Shown here one piece after another: positions 12,592 to 24,060 of a stretch of 64,000 bases of DNA. A program made the translations under genes and the position numbers. The stretch is from Diploptera punctata. Lineage: Eukaryota; Arthropoda; Insecta; Blattodea; Blaberidae. Where the stretch lies: contig JASPKZ010001233.1 of the NCBI GenBank assembly GCA_030220185.1, positions 2,806,501-2,870,500 on the forward strand, read 5' to 3'. Positions within the stretch are counted from its first letter, which is position 1. The number at the start of each line of letters is the position of its first letter. Below the pieces are notes generated by a model, which did no database searches, had not been told where the DNA came from, and saw nothing but the letters and a program-made list of their open reading frames with translations.

Positions 12592-14020
12592 GACATTTGG
12601 CAATGAAGGCAAATATGATATGAAAAGAAAAATGAATGCTTGAGTCGGGATTCGAACTCGAGTCTCTAAAGTCTGTACCTTTAGCGCTCTAACCAACTGA
12701 GCTACTCAAGAATTCCAATACAAGCATACAATTTTCTTATACATGTAGTATTCTCAATTCACACAAGAGGTAGCTGAAATTGTTCCAACTGCCATCTCGC
12801 GGCTAACGTAACAGTTAAGCAAATTTTTAAAGAGAATATTTACTTTATAGCAGTAACGCTTTTATATATAGATATTATAAATATATTTTTGACATTTGGC
12901 AATGAAGGCAAATATGATATGAAAAGAAAAATGAATGCTTGAGTCGGGATTCGAACTCGAGTCTCTAAAGTCTGTACCTTTAGCGCTCTAACCAACTGAG
13001 CTACTCAAGAATTCCAATACAAACATACAATTTTCTTATACATGTAGTATTCTCAATTCACACAAGAGGTAGCTGAAATTGTTCCAACTGCCATCTCGCG
13101 GCTAACGTAACAGTTAAGCAAATTTTTAAAGAGAATATTTACTTTATAGCAGTAACGCTTTTATATATAGATATTATAAATATATTTTTGACATTTGGCA
13201 ATGAAGGCAAATATGATATGAAAAGAAAAATGAATGCTTGAGTCGGGATTCGAACTCGAGTCTCTAAAGTCTGTACCTTTAGCGCTCTAACCAACTGAGC
13301 TACTCAAGAATTCCAATACAAGCATACAATTTTCTTATACATGTAGTATTCTCAATTCACACAAGAGGTAGCTGAAATTGTTCCAACTGCCATCTCGCGG
13401 CTAACGTAACAGTTAAGCAAATTTTTAAAGAGAATATTTACTTTATAGCAGTAACGCTTTTATATATAGATATTATAAATATATTTTTGACATTTGGCAA
13501 TGAAGGCAAATATGATATGAAAAGAAAAATGAATGCTTGAGTCGGGATTCGAACTCGAGTCTCTAAAGTCTGTACCTTTAGCGCTCTAACCAACTGAGCT
13601 ACTCAAGAATTCCAATACAAGCATACAATTTTCTTATACATGTAGTATTCTCAATTCACACAAGAGGTAGCTGAAATTGTTCCAACTGCCATCTCGCGGC
13701 TAACGTAACAGTTAAGCAAATTTTTAAAGAGAATATTTACTTTATAGCAGTAACGCTTTTATATATAGATATTATAAATATATTTTTGACATTTGGCAAT
13801 GAAGGCAAATATGATATGAAAAGAAAAATGAATGCTTGAGTCGGGATTCGAACTCGAGTCTCTAAAGTCTGTACCTTTAGCGCTCTAACCAACTGAGCTA
13901 CTCAAGAATTCCAATACAAGCATACAATTTTCTTATACATGTAGTATTCTCAATTCACACAAGAGGTAGCTGAAATTGTTCCAACTGCCATCTCGCGGCT
14001 AACGTAACAGTTAAGCAAAT
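12592..14020 (-). repeat. Five-copy 299-bp tandem array, one tRNA-like sequence per unit
   Basis: The anchor gacatttgg occurs at 12592, 12891, 13190, 13489 and 13788, exactly 299 bp apart each time. Units look almost identical (one visible g/a change, in unit 2). Each carries a 72-nt tRNA-like sequence on minus (12639-12710, 12938-13009, 13237-13308, 13536-13607, 13835-13906). Near-identity indicates recent amplification or homogenisation. The last unit is cut by a T-run at 14021-14043. Confidence 0.95.
12639..12710 (-). tRNA. tRNA-like sequence, first of five in the array
   Basis: Folds as a cloverleaf on paper: acceptor CTTGAGT/ACTCAAG, D arm with A box TAGCTCAGTTGG, anticodon stem TAAAG/CTTTA, and T arm with B box GTTCGAATC. 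The 7-nt loop GTACAGA would place ACA as anticodon (Cys, non-standard A34). No CCA is encoded, and a T-rich stretch (attcatttttcttttc) follows as a possible Pol III terminator. More likely a mobile tRNA-like module than a working tRNA gene. The identical sequence repeats at +299 steps. Confidence 0.55.
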
Positions 14021-14043
14021 TTTTTTTTTTTTTTTTTTTTTTT
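14021..14043. repeat. poly-T junction
   Basis: About 23 T between the direct array and the inverted unit. Confidence 0.9.
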
Positions 14044-14047
14044 ACTT

Positions 14048-14291
14048 ACTAGCGTTACTGCTATAAAGTAAATATTCTCTTTAAAAATTTGCTTAACTGT
14101 TACGTTAGCCGCGAGATGGCAGTTGGAACAATTTCAGCTACCTCTTGTGTGAATTGAGAATACTACATGTATAAGAAAATTGTATGCTTGTATTGGAATT
14201 CTTGAGTAGCTCAGTTGGTTAGAGCGCTAAAGGTACAGACTTTAGAGACTCGAGTTCGAATCCCGACTCAAGCATTCATTTTTCTTTTCAT

Positions 14292-14295
<4 letters not shown>
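14048..14295 (+). repeat. Inverted unit of the 299-bp repeat
   Basis: Reverse-complement copy of most of the array unit, so the last array unit and this copy form a hairpin of about 245 bp per arm around the poly-T junction. It ends in (AT)n at 14297-14328. Confidence 0.9.
14201..14272 (+). tRNA. tRNA-like sequence of the inverted unit
   Basis: Same 72-nt cloverleaf-capable sequence as in the array, on the opposite strand, followed by attcatttttcttttcat. Confidence 0.55.
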
Positions 14296-14332
<37 letters not shown>

Positions 14333-14769
14333 GTGTGTGTAGACATGGTCGTTTTAGGTGTTATGTGGTTTTGGGAGTCAATAGCCCAAAATGTAAGTAT
14401 AAGTTTTTTAAATCTTCATGTCACAAAGTCTTATTAAAATCGGTGGTGTACAGAGCGTGACCTCTCCTTGTTAGTGAAACTTACGTCCGTTTGCCTCGGG
14501 CAGCAGGAAGTCATTAGTGAATTCAAAACAAAAGTATATTCTCATCTAGTTAGAGGATAAACCTTTATTACCGCTTGATTTATGATGCAGTTTGTCTCCG
14601 TTAATCCGTATCCCTTGATATCTAACAGATATGTACCTCTAGAGGCCATGAAAATTTCCCTTCTGGCCTGTATTAGGGAATACAGAGGAAGTGAAGATTT
14701 TAAAGTTATTCTCATGAGAAGATTTTTGAAGATTTTATAGATTTTTCATCGATCCTACCTAGTAAAGGT

Positions 14770-14935
14770 AAGTAAAATTATTCCACTACAGCCCCCTAGG
14801 AGACGGCCTTCTTTACCCCCAGAACAAGCGACTAGTTCCCATCTCTGTTAGATACAGAACGTTTACGACAGTTTTAAAATCGTGCTCCCATCGGAACTCG
14901 AACCCGCGACATTCGGGATTGTAGTGGGAAGGAGA
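14770..14935 (-). mobile_element. SINE family 2 fragment
   Basis: Minus-strand match to the 5830 SINE: the agaacaagcgactagt body segment and a tRNA-like head around cggaactcgaacccgcgac. Both ends are degraded. Confidence 0.6.
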
Positions 14936-15119
14936 GGTAGATTTAGACCAAAAAGCATCTTACTCGTAATGCAGAACAAAAAGAAACCTATGATGAAAGA
15001 GAGTTACAAGACCGGGACTGGGAACATAGATTTGGACGAAAAGGTTAAGTGGGATGATAAGGTGTACTCCTGAACCCGTTCATGATGAATTTCTGGAAAC
15101 TGATTTGTAGGTTATCTTT

Positions 15120-15123
<4 letters not shown>

Positions 15124-15183
<60 letters not shown>

Positions 15184-15244
15184 TTGTGTGCGCGTGTGTG
15201 TGTGTGTTTGTGTGTGTGTGTTTGTGTGTGTGTGTGTGCGTGTG

Positions 15245-15324
<80 letters not shown>
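15124..15324. repeat. (AT)n followed by (GT)n microsatellite
   Basis: About 36 bp of AT then about 165 bp of GT with occasional TTTG and CGCG. The long His-Thr and Val-Cys reading frames across it are artefacts of the repeat. Confidence 0.95.
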
Positions 15325-15325
<1 letters not shown>

Positions 15326-15344
15326 CATGATAATAAAAATAAAT

Positions 15345-15775
15345 GCTCGGACGGGAATTGAACTCGGATCTCTGGATTGCGCTTCCGATTATGCCACCGA
15401 GCAAGTCTAGTACAAACATTCACGTTTATTTTCATATTCTCATTGTTACGAGATGTAGTGGGAACTCGGTCTCCTCTGCCATCTGGTAGCTCCTATCACA
15501 AGTAAGCAAATTAAAGAAAATATTTTTACTTTATAGCAGTGACACTTTATCGATATTATAATTATATTTATGTAATTATATAAAAATATTATCTTTAATT
15601 TGCTTACTTGTGATAGGAGCTACCAGACGGCAGTGGAGACTGAGTTCCCACTACATCTCGTAATAATGAGAATTTGAAAAGAAAAGTGAATGTTTGTACT
15701 AGACTTGCTCCTTGACGTAATTGGAAGCGCACTGGGGTATCAATCCAGAGGTCCGGGTTCAAGTCCCGTCCGAGC
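15345..15775. mobile_element. Foldback element with tRNA-like ends
   Basis: Outward-facing tRNA-like sequences at 15345-15402 (minus) and 15707-15775 (plus) bound long inverted arms (agtaagcaaattaaag, gccatctggtagctcctatc) around an AT centre. Sequence between tRNA and centre resembles the 299-bp array unit (actttatagcagtgac), which puts both in one superfamily. The left tRNA-like copy lacks about 11 nt in the anticodon-arm region. Confidence 0.75.
15707..15775 (+). tRNA. tRNA-like right end of foldback
   Basis: Starts GCTC and ends GAGC, with B box GGTTCAAGTCCC. The anticodon stem is CTGGG/TCCAG with loop GTATCAA (would be anticodon ATC). The 5' acceptor half is only partly paired. Followed by atttatttttcttatcat. 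Confidence 0.5.
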
Positions 15776-15836
15776 ATTTATTTTTCTTATCATATCATAT
15801 TAAGCTTGCATTGCTCAATGTCAAAAATGTAATTAT

Positions 15837-15837
<1 letters not shown>

Positions 15838-15886
<49 letters not shown>
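15838..15886. repeat. (AT)n microsatellite
   Basis: TA-dinucleotide block. Confidence 0.95.
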
Positions 15887-15888
<2 letters not shown>

Positions 15889-15899
15889 CCTATATATAT

Positions 15900-16306
15900 G
15901 TATACGAATGTCTGTCATTTATGAACTTCTAAACCATTCAATCGATCTTCGTGAAAATTTGTATAAGGGTTTTCAGATGCGGCGAGTGTTTAGCGTTATC
16001 TATTATGTTCTAAAATAATTAAGTGTAGGAGTTCATCTGAAAATAAAATTTAAAAATCGCTCTAGCGATAGCAATTTTCAATGTTTCACAACAAAACTCG
16101 GAATATCCTATTAAAATAAATCGAGGTATGTATTATTAAACAATCAGCTAGATTCGACCGTTAGAAGTGGGCGTTTACCTGAAATTTGAAATTAAAAATT
16201 TACTCTAGCAACCGCCATGTTTGATTCGTCACATATATAATTAATTAACCACCAATATTTAATTTACTTAGGCGCAGCAGCGCACGCCGGATATTAGCTA
16301 GTTATA
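15900..16306 (+). mobile_element. Helitron-like element 1
   Basis: Starts with a gaacttctaaaccattcaat / gatcttcgtgaaaatttgt module and ends with gcgcagcagcgcacgccgga then ttagctag before T, the CTAG-type 3' end of non-autonomous Helitrons. A second, related element begins immediately after it. Confidence 0.6.
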
Positions 16307-16688
16307 TAGGCCTATAAAAATTCAACCTGCGTATGTTTAGACTCCTAAATCGTTCAACCGATCTTCATGAAAATTTGTACGTACAGGTTTTCAAGTACGC
16401 CGAGTGTTCAGTCGCTATTAATTATGTTCTACAAACATTAGATATAGGGGTTCATCTGAAACGAAAATTAAGCGGTCTCATTTTTCGTTTTTCACAATGA
16501 AATTCAGTATATGCTATTATTTTTATTGAATCTCCAATAATGCGAATCCTATTTCATCATCCGGTATGTTAGGGTTTTAGTTACATTACAATTAATTATT
16601 TACAGTAATTTAGAGTATGCTTAATTTCTAGCGTTACACAATAACGTAATATGAACAAATTAATTAATTAACAAACCAAAAAACTAAC

Positions 16689-18538
16689 TCAAAGTCTCTT
16701 AAAAATATGATGGATAAAGCCACACAGCTTCCTATAGCAACACTTCTTACATAAAATATATGACAAAGGTAGTTGAAATCTATTATGGTAATAACCTAAT
16801 TTTTTAATCAATTCATGTCTTTTGGAATCAAATGCGGGACACTCATATAACAGATGTGAGATAGTCTGGCTGCAGTTCTTGCAAATACAGGTATCTGTAC
16901 CTATTCTAAATCGTTCCAAATAATGTCCAAATTTACCGTGTCCAGTCATAAATTGTGTTAATACAAAATTTGGTTCTACGTATTTACACTTTATTCGGCC
17001 AAAAACAGTTGGGAAAAATAATGTTCTTGTCAAAGCACCATTAATACCGTTTAACCACTTAGCATTCCAATTTTATATGAGATCATTTCTTAATACTTCC
17101 TTAATATATGATAGAGGGCAGGGAGTAAAAATAATCCATATTTGAATTAGCAGCTGATTTGGCAAGAAAATCTGCATGTTCGTTTCCTGTACTTCCAGCA
17201 TGTCCTTTAATCCAGCCTAGGCAAATGTGTCCAAGATGTTGGTTTAATTTTGTTCTTATGGAGGTTGCAATCGGGTGACGGTTGATCTGTCATCGATAGC
17301 GGAAAGTGCTGCCTGGGAGTCACTACAGATACAAGAAGACTTGGTGGTTATAACCCATTCCACAGCTTGCAGTAGAGCTAAACGTTCTGCTTGAAAAATC
17401 GTACATTTGAAAGCAAGCTTGTATCCTTGATGAAAGATCTCAACTTAATGATCATATATCACAAAAGCACATCCAACTAGATAGTTATGGTCCTCCATTC
17501 CAGAGATACAAGAGCCATCGGTATAAATGGAATAATCATGTTGCTGCAATAATTTAGCATAAGTGGCCTCCGATAACCAGATGACAAGAAATGTGCCTGT
17601 CTTTCGATTTCAGAGATGGGGATTTGGTTTAGATGTTCACGACCTTTCTTAATATTAGTTAGTCTGGCTCTGTATATGCAAGACGAATATAAGGGTTCAA
17701 ATCAGTTACCATATAAGCAGCACCATTAGATAGTGTACGATATGCTCTAGCTATGCGTAGTATAAAACCCCTTTGAATTTGAGCAAGCTTCTTTTGAGCC
17801 CATTTTTTATTTACACAATCCTGAAAAACAGAAGCACAAAGTAATATCATTGTCTGAAATGCCCCATTGTAAATAGTCTTCAGTATTGAGCTATTAAGAG
17901 CCCTAGAAGGTCTTGTTCGATAGAAAGGCCAGTCAGAAATTCCCCAGCTTTTGTGGATAGGGAGGCTAAATGTGCTCGAAATGTAAGTTTTCTATCTAGA
18001 ATCACTCCTAAATATCGAAATTCATCGACAAACTTAATTTGTTCACTATTCATCACTAGTTTCGGTTCTTCAATCTTTCATTTCCTAGTAATAAGTATTG
18101 CTGTAGTCTTCAAAGTATTAAAATCCATTTTGTTTCTGCACCCCTAACGATACAAAATATCCAGGGATGTGTTTGCTTTACTTGTCAGATTCTCTATCGT
18201 TTTAGCCCTAATTAACAGCAAAGCATCATCTGCATACGTAATTATTTTACAATCTACTGGTAATGTCTGTTTAAGGAGATCTCGTATAAAATGATCCAGA
18301 AACCGGGACTACAAATTGATCCCTGAGGACATCCACGGGTTATATCTCTTATAACAGTGGAGTGACATAATGTAAACTGCGCTTTCCTGTTACTAAAGTA
18401 AATGTTAACCAAATTAAATAGGCCTATATGTTTTGGACATTCTATAGACTTGAGTTGAAGAAGAATCTTTGGCCACCTTGAGTGGTTGAAAGTATATGCT
18501 ATTAAAACAAACTGAGATGGGTATTTTCCAAAACTCAA
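16689..18538 (-). pseudogene. LINE with RNase H-type C-terminal region (R1/I-like), truncated
   Basis: Reading right to left, an RT segment contains GCPQGSICSPGFW. Then comes a thumb/connection piece (17850-17659), then RNase H remains including a HAGSTGNEHADFLAKSA-type segment around 17140-17215. The C-terminal part (17033-16689) has CKNCSQTISHLLYECPAF, a cysteine/histidine motif typical of R1/I-type LINEs. Several frameshifts separate the pieces, and the 5' half and endonuclease are missing. Clade assignment is tentative. Confidence 0.7.
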
Positions 18539-18754
18539 AGAAATCCGACCATTAGAAGTGGGGATTTACCTGAAATCCGAAAATAAGAATTGACTCTAGC
18601 AAATTATGTTTGGTTCGTCGCAATGTATATTTTCGTGCATACAAATTTTCATGTACGGCAAGAGTTTAGCTGCTGTTATATGATTAATGACGTAGCCCAT
18701 TGTTGAGCCATAGCCTCTGCTTTGTCAGGAGTTACTAGACCAAGTTCATTTTAG

Positions 18755-19072
18755 CTACCTTATTTGTCCAAAGATGGCATGAGTGGCATCCGGTCAACAC
18801 ACTGACTCAATGAGACATTTAGCAGGCAACTAAGGTATTACTAGGATGTTTGAGATCGGTAAATTTTGCTTAGATGCCTCTTTGTTCAGGCTTAATGATA
18901 TTTTATGTGCCTGAAAATCTTCAGACATGGGACCCACGGCTTAAAGTCACTCCCGGAAGACTTGCTTCTTGGATTTTTCCGTCCTAAAGAAAATCCATCG
19001 ACCGCGGCCGGATTTGAACCTGCGATCCTCGGGACCAGAGGCAAGGAGCATAACCACTAATCCACCGCGGGT
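18755..19072 (-). mobile_element. tRNA-headed SINE (family 1)
   Basis: Homologue of 3000-3358: gcctgaaaatcttcagacat, cttggatttttccgtcctaa and a tRNA-like minus-strand head at 19010-19072 (atttgaacctgcgatcctcg, gcataaccactaatccaccg). Confidence 0.75.
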
Positions 19073-19172
19073 TGTGGTCTAAAAATATTAGATGTAAGAA
19101 CTTACCTGAAACGAAAATTTTAAAATATTTCATTTATTTAGGCTAAGCAGCGCACGCCGGACATTAGCTGGT

Positions 19173-19572
19173 TTATTATATTTCCCCTCGAATGTTGGAC
19201 TTAGGCACGTTGTCAAACAGATTCTCTATAGATTATTTGGTAAAATTTCATAAATTCAATCAAGTTCAGTAGAAGCAAACTAGAAATAAATAATTCAGAG
19301 ACGTGATACAGTAGAACCAAATCGTAGGATTTCAATCTAATGTTGTTTATTTTCAAGGTAAGAACTTGTAACTTGGGGTAAAGGTCACAGTATCAGTTCT
19401 GACCGCCCTGTTATACTTTCACTGCATGGCAGAAAATAGACCTTCTTAACCTTTGTACACGACTTGGTTTTTATATTAGAATATTCTTCAAATTCAAAGT
19501 TATTTAACGAAACTAATTAGCCCTACTGGAATTTTAAAATTAGTTTCAACAAATTATTTTATCGAAAATGAC
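19173..19572. other. Intergenic, nothing recognised
   Basis: No gene or known repeat recognised between the Helitron-like end and the LINE. Confidence 0.4.
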
Positions 19573-19585
19573 GTTATCTTCACAT

Positions 19586-21373
19586 ACTTACTTACTTACT
19601 CACTGGCACTATCGAACCCGTAGGTTCATGGCCGCGCGGTCATATGCTCTCCATACATCCCTATCCTGAGCTAATACTTTCCAATCATTCCCTGTATAAT
19701 CTACTTCCCTCAAATCATAGTTAATGTTATTCTCCCACCTCATTCTTGGTCTACCAACTGGACGTTTTCCCTCTGGCTTTCCTACAAGAACCTTCCATGC
19801 AAGTCTTTCATTCCCCATACGTGCAACATGTCCTGCCCATCGCAGTCTACGAGACTTAACTGTTCTTATTATATCTGGCTTCCTATAAAGACCATGTAGT
19901 TCATTGTTATGTAGTCTTCTCCATTCTCCTGTCTGTTCATCTCTCTTTGGTCCAAAAATTTTCCTAAGTACTTTATTCTCAAATACTTGTAATCTCCTTT
20001 CCTCCCTTAAAGTAAGGGTCCATGTTTCGCATCCATATAATATAACTGGTAGAATAATAGTTTTATATATTTTCAGTTTAACGTTTTTTGAAAGGAGTTG
20101 GGATATCAAGAGTCTCTGCAATGCATAATAGCACGCATTTCCAGAATTGAGCCTATGTTTAATTTCTTTGTGTATCTCATTCCTATTTGTGATTATTGTT
20201 CCTAGGTATTTGAATTCAGCCACTTCCTCAAAATTTCCCTCATTTGTCATTAGCTGTCCATTTCCATTATATAATGAATTCCTACATGTGACCATATATT
20301 TAGTTTTATTGCTATTTAGTTCCAGTCCTAATTTCTTAGTGTTACTCAATAGTGTGTGCGTGTTGTCCTTTAGTATCTCCTCGCTATCGGCCAATAATAC
20401 TACATCATCAGCATAAACTAACAGCTTATTAATACCATTGAGTTGTAAGCCTTCCTCATTCTCTAAAGATTTAATTGCATGCTCTAGTACAAAATTAAAT
20501 AGTAGAGGGGATAGTGCATCTCCTTGCTTCAACCCATTCTGGATTTCAAAAGTGTCCGAAAACTGTTTGCCTACACGCACCCTACTCTTTGTGCCATTTA
20601 GACACATTCGTATAAGTCTAACTAACTTTTTAGGAATTCCAAACTCCAGCAGGATACTATATAACTTCTCCCTCTAATTGAATCATATGCTTTTTTGAAG
20701 TCTACATATAGTTGATGTACAGTACCATTATATTCCCATTTCTTTTCTAAAATCTGTCTTATACTAAAAATCTGATCTGTTGTAGACCTGTTTCTTCTAA
20801 ATCACATTGATGATCTCCTAGAATGTCATCAATATAGGGAGTAAGTCTGCTTACTAATATATTTGTTAGAATTTTGTACGAAGTTGAAAGTAATGAGATG
20901 CCCCTGTAGTTGTTGCAATCAGTTTTATCTCCTTTCTTATAAATTGGTACTATAATTGATTCCTTCCATTCATCTGGAAGAGCTTCTTTTTCCCAAATCA
21001 TACTAAGCAACCAGCGTATCTTGTCCATCAATTTTTCTCCCCCTGATTTTATCAGTTCTGCTAGTATCTCATCCGAACCTGGTGCTTTATACATCTTCAA
21101 GTTTTCTATCGCCATTTCAACCTCTAATGTACTTGGTTCTGCGACTAGCATTTCTGCTGTCTGTAGATTATCCTCCTCAATGTCCTGTTCTGTATGTACA
21201 TTTAATAGCTGATTAAAGTAACTTCTCCATCTATTTAATATACTCCTGGAATCTGCAATAATATCCCCATTTTCCTTCCGAACTATGTTTGTTCTAGCCT
21301 GAAACCCTTTCTTCTCTATCCTAATTCCCTGATATAATTCATTTCAAGATCATTAATCTTCTCTCTCAAATAT
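19586..21373 (-). mobile_element. 5'-truncated LINE with 13-bp target duplication
   Basis: The minus strand encodes a non-LTR reverse transcriptase. An N-terminal RT segment (21151-20759) has YKAPGSDEILAELIKSGG, IIVPIYKKGDKTDCNNYRGI. The C-terminal ORF (20607-19609, 332 aa) has the catalytic YADDVVLLAD, then YGCETWTLTLREERRLQVFE and RRLRWAGHVARM. A frameshift separates the two around 20610-20760. The 3' end has a (TACT)n-type tail at 19584-19599. Direct repeats gttatcttcacat at 19573-19585 and 21374-21386 mark the insertion. The endonuclease domain is absent, the usual result of incomplete target-primed reverse transcription. Confidence 0.9.
19609..20607 (-). pseudogene. LINE reverse transcriptase, C-terminal 332 residues
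   Basis: Catalytic YADDVV lies near residue 66. The tail motif RPVGRPRMRWENNI is the basic region commonly following RT in this LINE group. It is an internal piece of a longer ORF2, not a host gene; the Met start is incidental. Confidence 0.85.
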
Positions 21374-21386
21374 GTTATCTTCACAT

Positions 21387-21900
21387 TGTGGCACTAATTG
21401 GGAATGAGAGAGGAGCATAGAAACTTCTTGTAGAAAAACCAGAGGGAAAACACCCAGCAGTTAGGCAAATAATAAGGTGGGAGAATAACAACGGCATACA
21501 GCAGGAGAGATATAATGAGTATTGGGTGCAAAATTATTTTTAACTTCAGAGGCAAACGTCCTAGAAACATGTTTTATGCTCTGGGAGGCTGTAGCTGAAA
21601 CCTTAATACGTTCAGTAGGTTGTCTGTATGTTATAGGCTGTACTACTCAAGGTGCTTACTAAAGTTGATTGTTGAAGCGGTAATTTATTTAAGACCAGTG
21701 GTTTATTGTTTATTGGACTGCGTTTTGCGGTAACGTTGTATCTTATTAGCATTCATTTTCCATTTGTTTGTCCATAATGTATATTCATTTAGAGCTGTTT
21801 GCAATTTTTCAAATAGCATAGACAGTATTCTTAAGGAAAGTATATGTAACAGTATCTTCCGCATTTAAGCTGATTTTATTTCCTTGCAAGGGAACTGTAA
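21387..21900. other. Intergenic, nothing recognised
   Basis: A short LINE-like stretch (gagaataacaacggcata) near 21480; otherwise unassigned. Confidence 0.4.
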
Positions 21901-21904
21901 ACCA

Positions 21905-22215
21905 TTGCATGTCGAAACCTACCTTGAAATTTCTTTCAGAGAAGCATTGTGATGTACAAAGGCCGTGTCGAAAAAAATATACCGTTTTTAACTGCTAGGC
22001 AATAAAACCCAGCGCCAAATCTCTCATTTAAACCATAACACCTGATTTGGAAGATTGGAGATAATCCTCACTACACCCCGCTCTTACTCATGCAGGGAGT
22101 GCATCTGCTCCGTACAGTGGGTTGACATTGCCGGATTCTGGCTTCGATTTCTGACACGGCCTCGATACATAACGTTTCTCTGGGAGAAATTTCAACGTAG
22201 GTTTTGTTGGTAACA
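21905..22215. repeat. Inverted repeat pair, MITE-like
   Basis: Arms of about 60 bp at 21909-21973 and 22149-22213 are imperfect inverted copies (cctaccttgaaatttctttc / gagaaatttcaacgtagg; aaggccgtgtc / gacacggcc). The middle is unassigned. No target duplication identified. Confidence 0.5.
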
Positions 22216-22398
22216 CAATATAACATTTGCAGTGTTGTACTGCAAATTATTAAGAACGAATGAGATACCAGGTATTGTTTTACAATTATTAAAACTTTAA
22301 CACAGTGACCTCAACGTAGTTTCGTAATGTACTACAGTAAAACTTGTTCAAAGCGGAATCACATGGGACCATGTTTCCCCACATTAGACAACACTCCG

Positions 22399-23638
22399 TC
22401 TATCTATCTATCTTTGGGTTTTTACAGCTGCTGCCGTCTTCCCGTGCCAAACCTCCAAAGCCTGCGGTCTTGGGCATCTTCGATGCTTAGCCCTCTAGCT
22501 TGCATTACTGTCTTCATGTTTTCCTTCCATGTTAACCTTGGTCTTCCTCTTTTCTTCTTTCTGTTAGGATGCCATTCATATAGTTGCTTCGGCCATCGCT
22601 CATCTTCCATTCTTAAAACATGTCCTAACCACTTTAATTCCTTTTCCTCAATTCTTTCAATTATGCTTTCTTCTGCTTCCATTTTGTTTCTAATTTCCTT
22701 ATTTGTGACACGTTCTAATTTAGACTTTCTGGCACTTCTTCGTAAATAATCCATTTCTAGAGCTATTAGTCTATTCTTGTAGTACTTATTGATTGTCCAT
22801 ACCTCACTTCCGTACATTGCAACAGATTCCACCAATGTTTTACCAATATATTTTTTTGTGTCTTTCCAAATATGCTTATCCCACCATATGGAATTTAATG
22901 ATGATATTATTTTGCTACTCAATTCAATTGTATGTTTTATGTTCTCTTTGCCTATACCTTCGATGTTATCCATAATCATTCCCAAATATTTAGTTTGTTT
23001 CACTTGCTTTATTTGGATTCCATCTTCCAATACTAAGTTTTCTCTTTCATTGCTATTTATTGCCAGATATTCTGTTTTTTGTAAATTTACTGTGAGACCC
23101 CATGATTCATATGTGTTTTTCAACCTTTTTATCATGAATTCCATATCAAAATTGTCTTGTGCTAAAACCAGTTGATCATCGGCAAATTGTAATGTCAGCA
23201 AAAATCTATTGCCTATTGGGATCCCCATACCTTTGCAGCTTTGTTTCCATTTCGTTAATATAAATTCTACATAAATATTAAATAAAATTGGTGATAGACT
23301 GCACCCTTGTTTCAATCCCTTTGAGGTGTTTATAGGATTAGACATTATATTTCCCATTTTAACATAAGCGGAGTTATCTTTATAGGTTTGTTTAATAATT
23401 TCTATTAGGTTTCTGTCAATATTGTATTTCTCCAATACTTCCCATAATTTGTTCCTCGGAATTGAGTCATAAGCTTTCTCTAAATCTATCATTGTCAAAT
23501 GGGTTTCTTCTCCAACTGCAGTCCGTTTTTCAATTAACTGTTGTATTGCAAATATATTGTCAACACATGACCCTTCCTGGTCTGAATCCATTTTGATCTT
23601 CTCCTAATTTGTCTTTAACATCTTTTTGTAACTTTTGT
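22399..23638 (-). mobile_element. 5'-truncated LINE with 9-bp target duplication
   Basis: Minus-strand RT ORF of 389 aa (23591-22422): TMIDLEKAYDSIPRNKLWE, GLKQGCSLSPILFNIYVE, then the catalytic segment LQFADDQLVLAQ. The C-terminal KELKWLGHVLRMEDERWP and RGRPRLTWKENM follow. A (TCTA)n tail at 22399-22414 marks the 3' end. aacactccg occurs at 22390-22398 and 23639-23647 as the target duplication. The ORF is open throughout, suggesting a fairly young copy. Confidence 0.88.
22422..23591 (-). pseudogene. LINE reverse transcriptase (389 residues, N-terminally truncated)
   Basis: Uninterrupted RT domain with FADD as catalytic box (Phe in place of Tyr, common in LINEs). No endonuclease. Same family as the fragment at 1-480. 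Confidence 0.88.
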
Positions 23639-23774
23639 AACACTCCGCATTATAAAAAAACAAAATTAACAAATATTAGATAATAGAGTACCGTATTTGT
23701 CTTTTATGTATCTTGGATTAATAATTAACAATTATTGTAGTTCCGCTGCCGTTGGAAAGTTAAGTATAGTATGT

Positions 23775-24060
23775 ACCAGTGACTTCAACGGTAACGCCCA
23801 AAAAAAAGTCCGTTTGGTCAGCGTTAAAAATGTCTCTTAGGCACGTATCCTGAAATTAAATTATGCAGTTTCGGTTTCCACTCACTAACTATACTTTCGT
23901 CCACATCCTTTGATTCCCTGCAAATTTCATTCCACACTACATTGTGTCGTCTTTTAAAACTGTCCACAACCAACCTGAAGATGCCTTGAGATCGTCATTC
24001 CCTTGGGATATGGCAACAGCTAGAGCTTTGACTTTGGAGCATCAGTCCGGAAATTTGGAG
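23775..24060 (-). pseudogene. pogo/Tigger transposase fragment
   Basis: Minus-strand frames read ASSGWLW, then FKRRHNVVWNEICRESKDVD, ESIVSEWKPKLHNLISGY and IFNADQT. This order matches Tigger/pogo transposases: CENP-B-type DNA-binding end, then the first catalytic Asp region with NADQT in place of NADET. Frameshifts and stops break it. It could be the coding relative of the pogo-type elements at 3362 and 9534, but no TIRs were found around it. Confidence 0.7.

Larger units (their letters stand above)
16308..19172 (+). mobile_element. Helitron-like element 2 interrupted by a LINE and a SINE
   Basis: The 5' module (gactcctaaatcgttcaacc, gatcttcatgaaaatttgta) repeats that of element 1, and the 3' end aagcagcgcacgccggacat / tagctg repeats the other terminus. 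The interior is split by a LINE fragment (about 16640-18540) and a family 1 SINE (18755-19072). Element 1 and element 2 therefore lie head to tail. Confidence 0.6.

Noticed and set aside
12639..13906. A cluster of five functional tRNA genes
   Set aside because: Units are exact 299-bp repeats sharing flanks with mobile foldbacks, the implied anticodon ACA is non-standard, and the same modules occur at the ends of insertion elements.
15082..15435. Long Cys/Val and His/Thr reading frames
   Set aside because: Translations of the (AT)n/(GT)n microsatellite in several frames.
22422..23591. Host reverse transcriptase or domesticated gene
   Set aside because: Flanked by target duplications with a (TCTA)n tail and N-terminally truncated: a LINE insertion.
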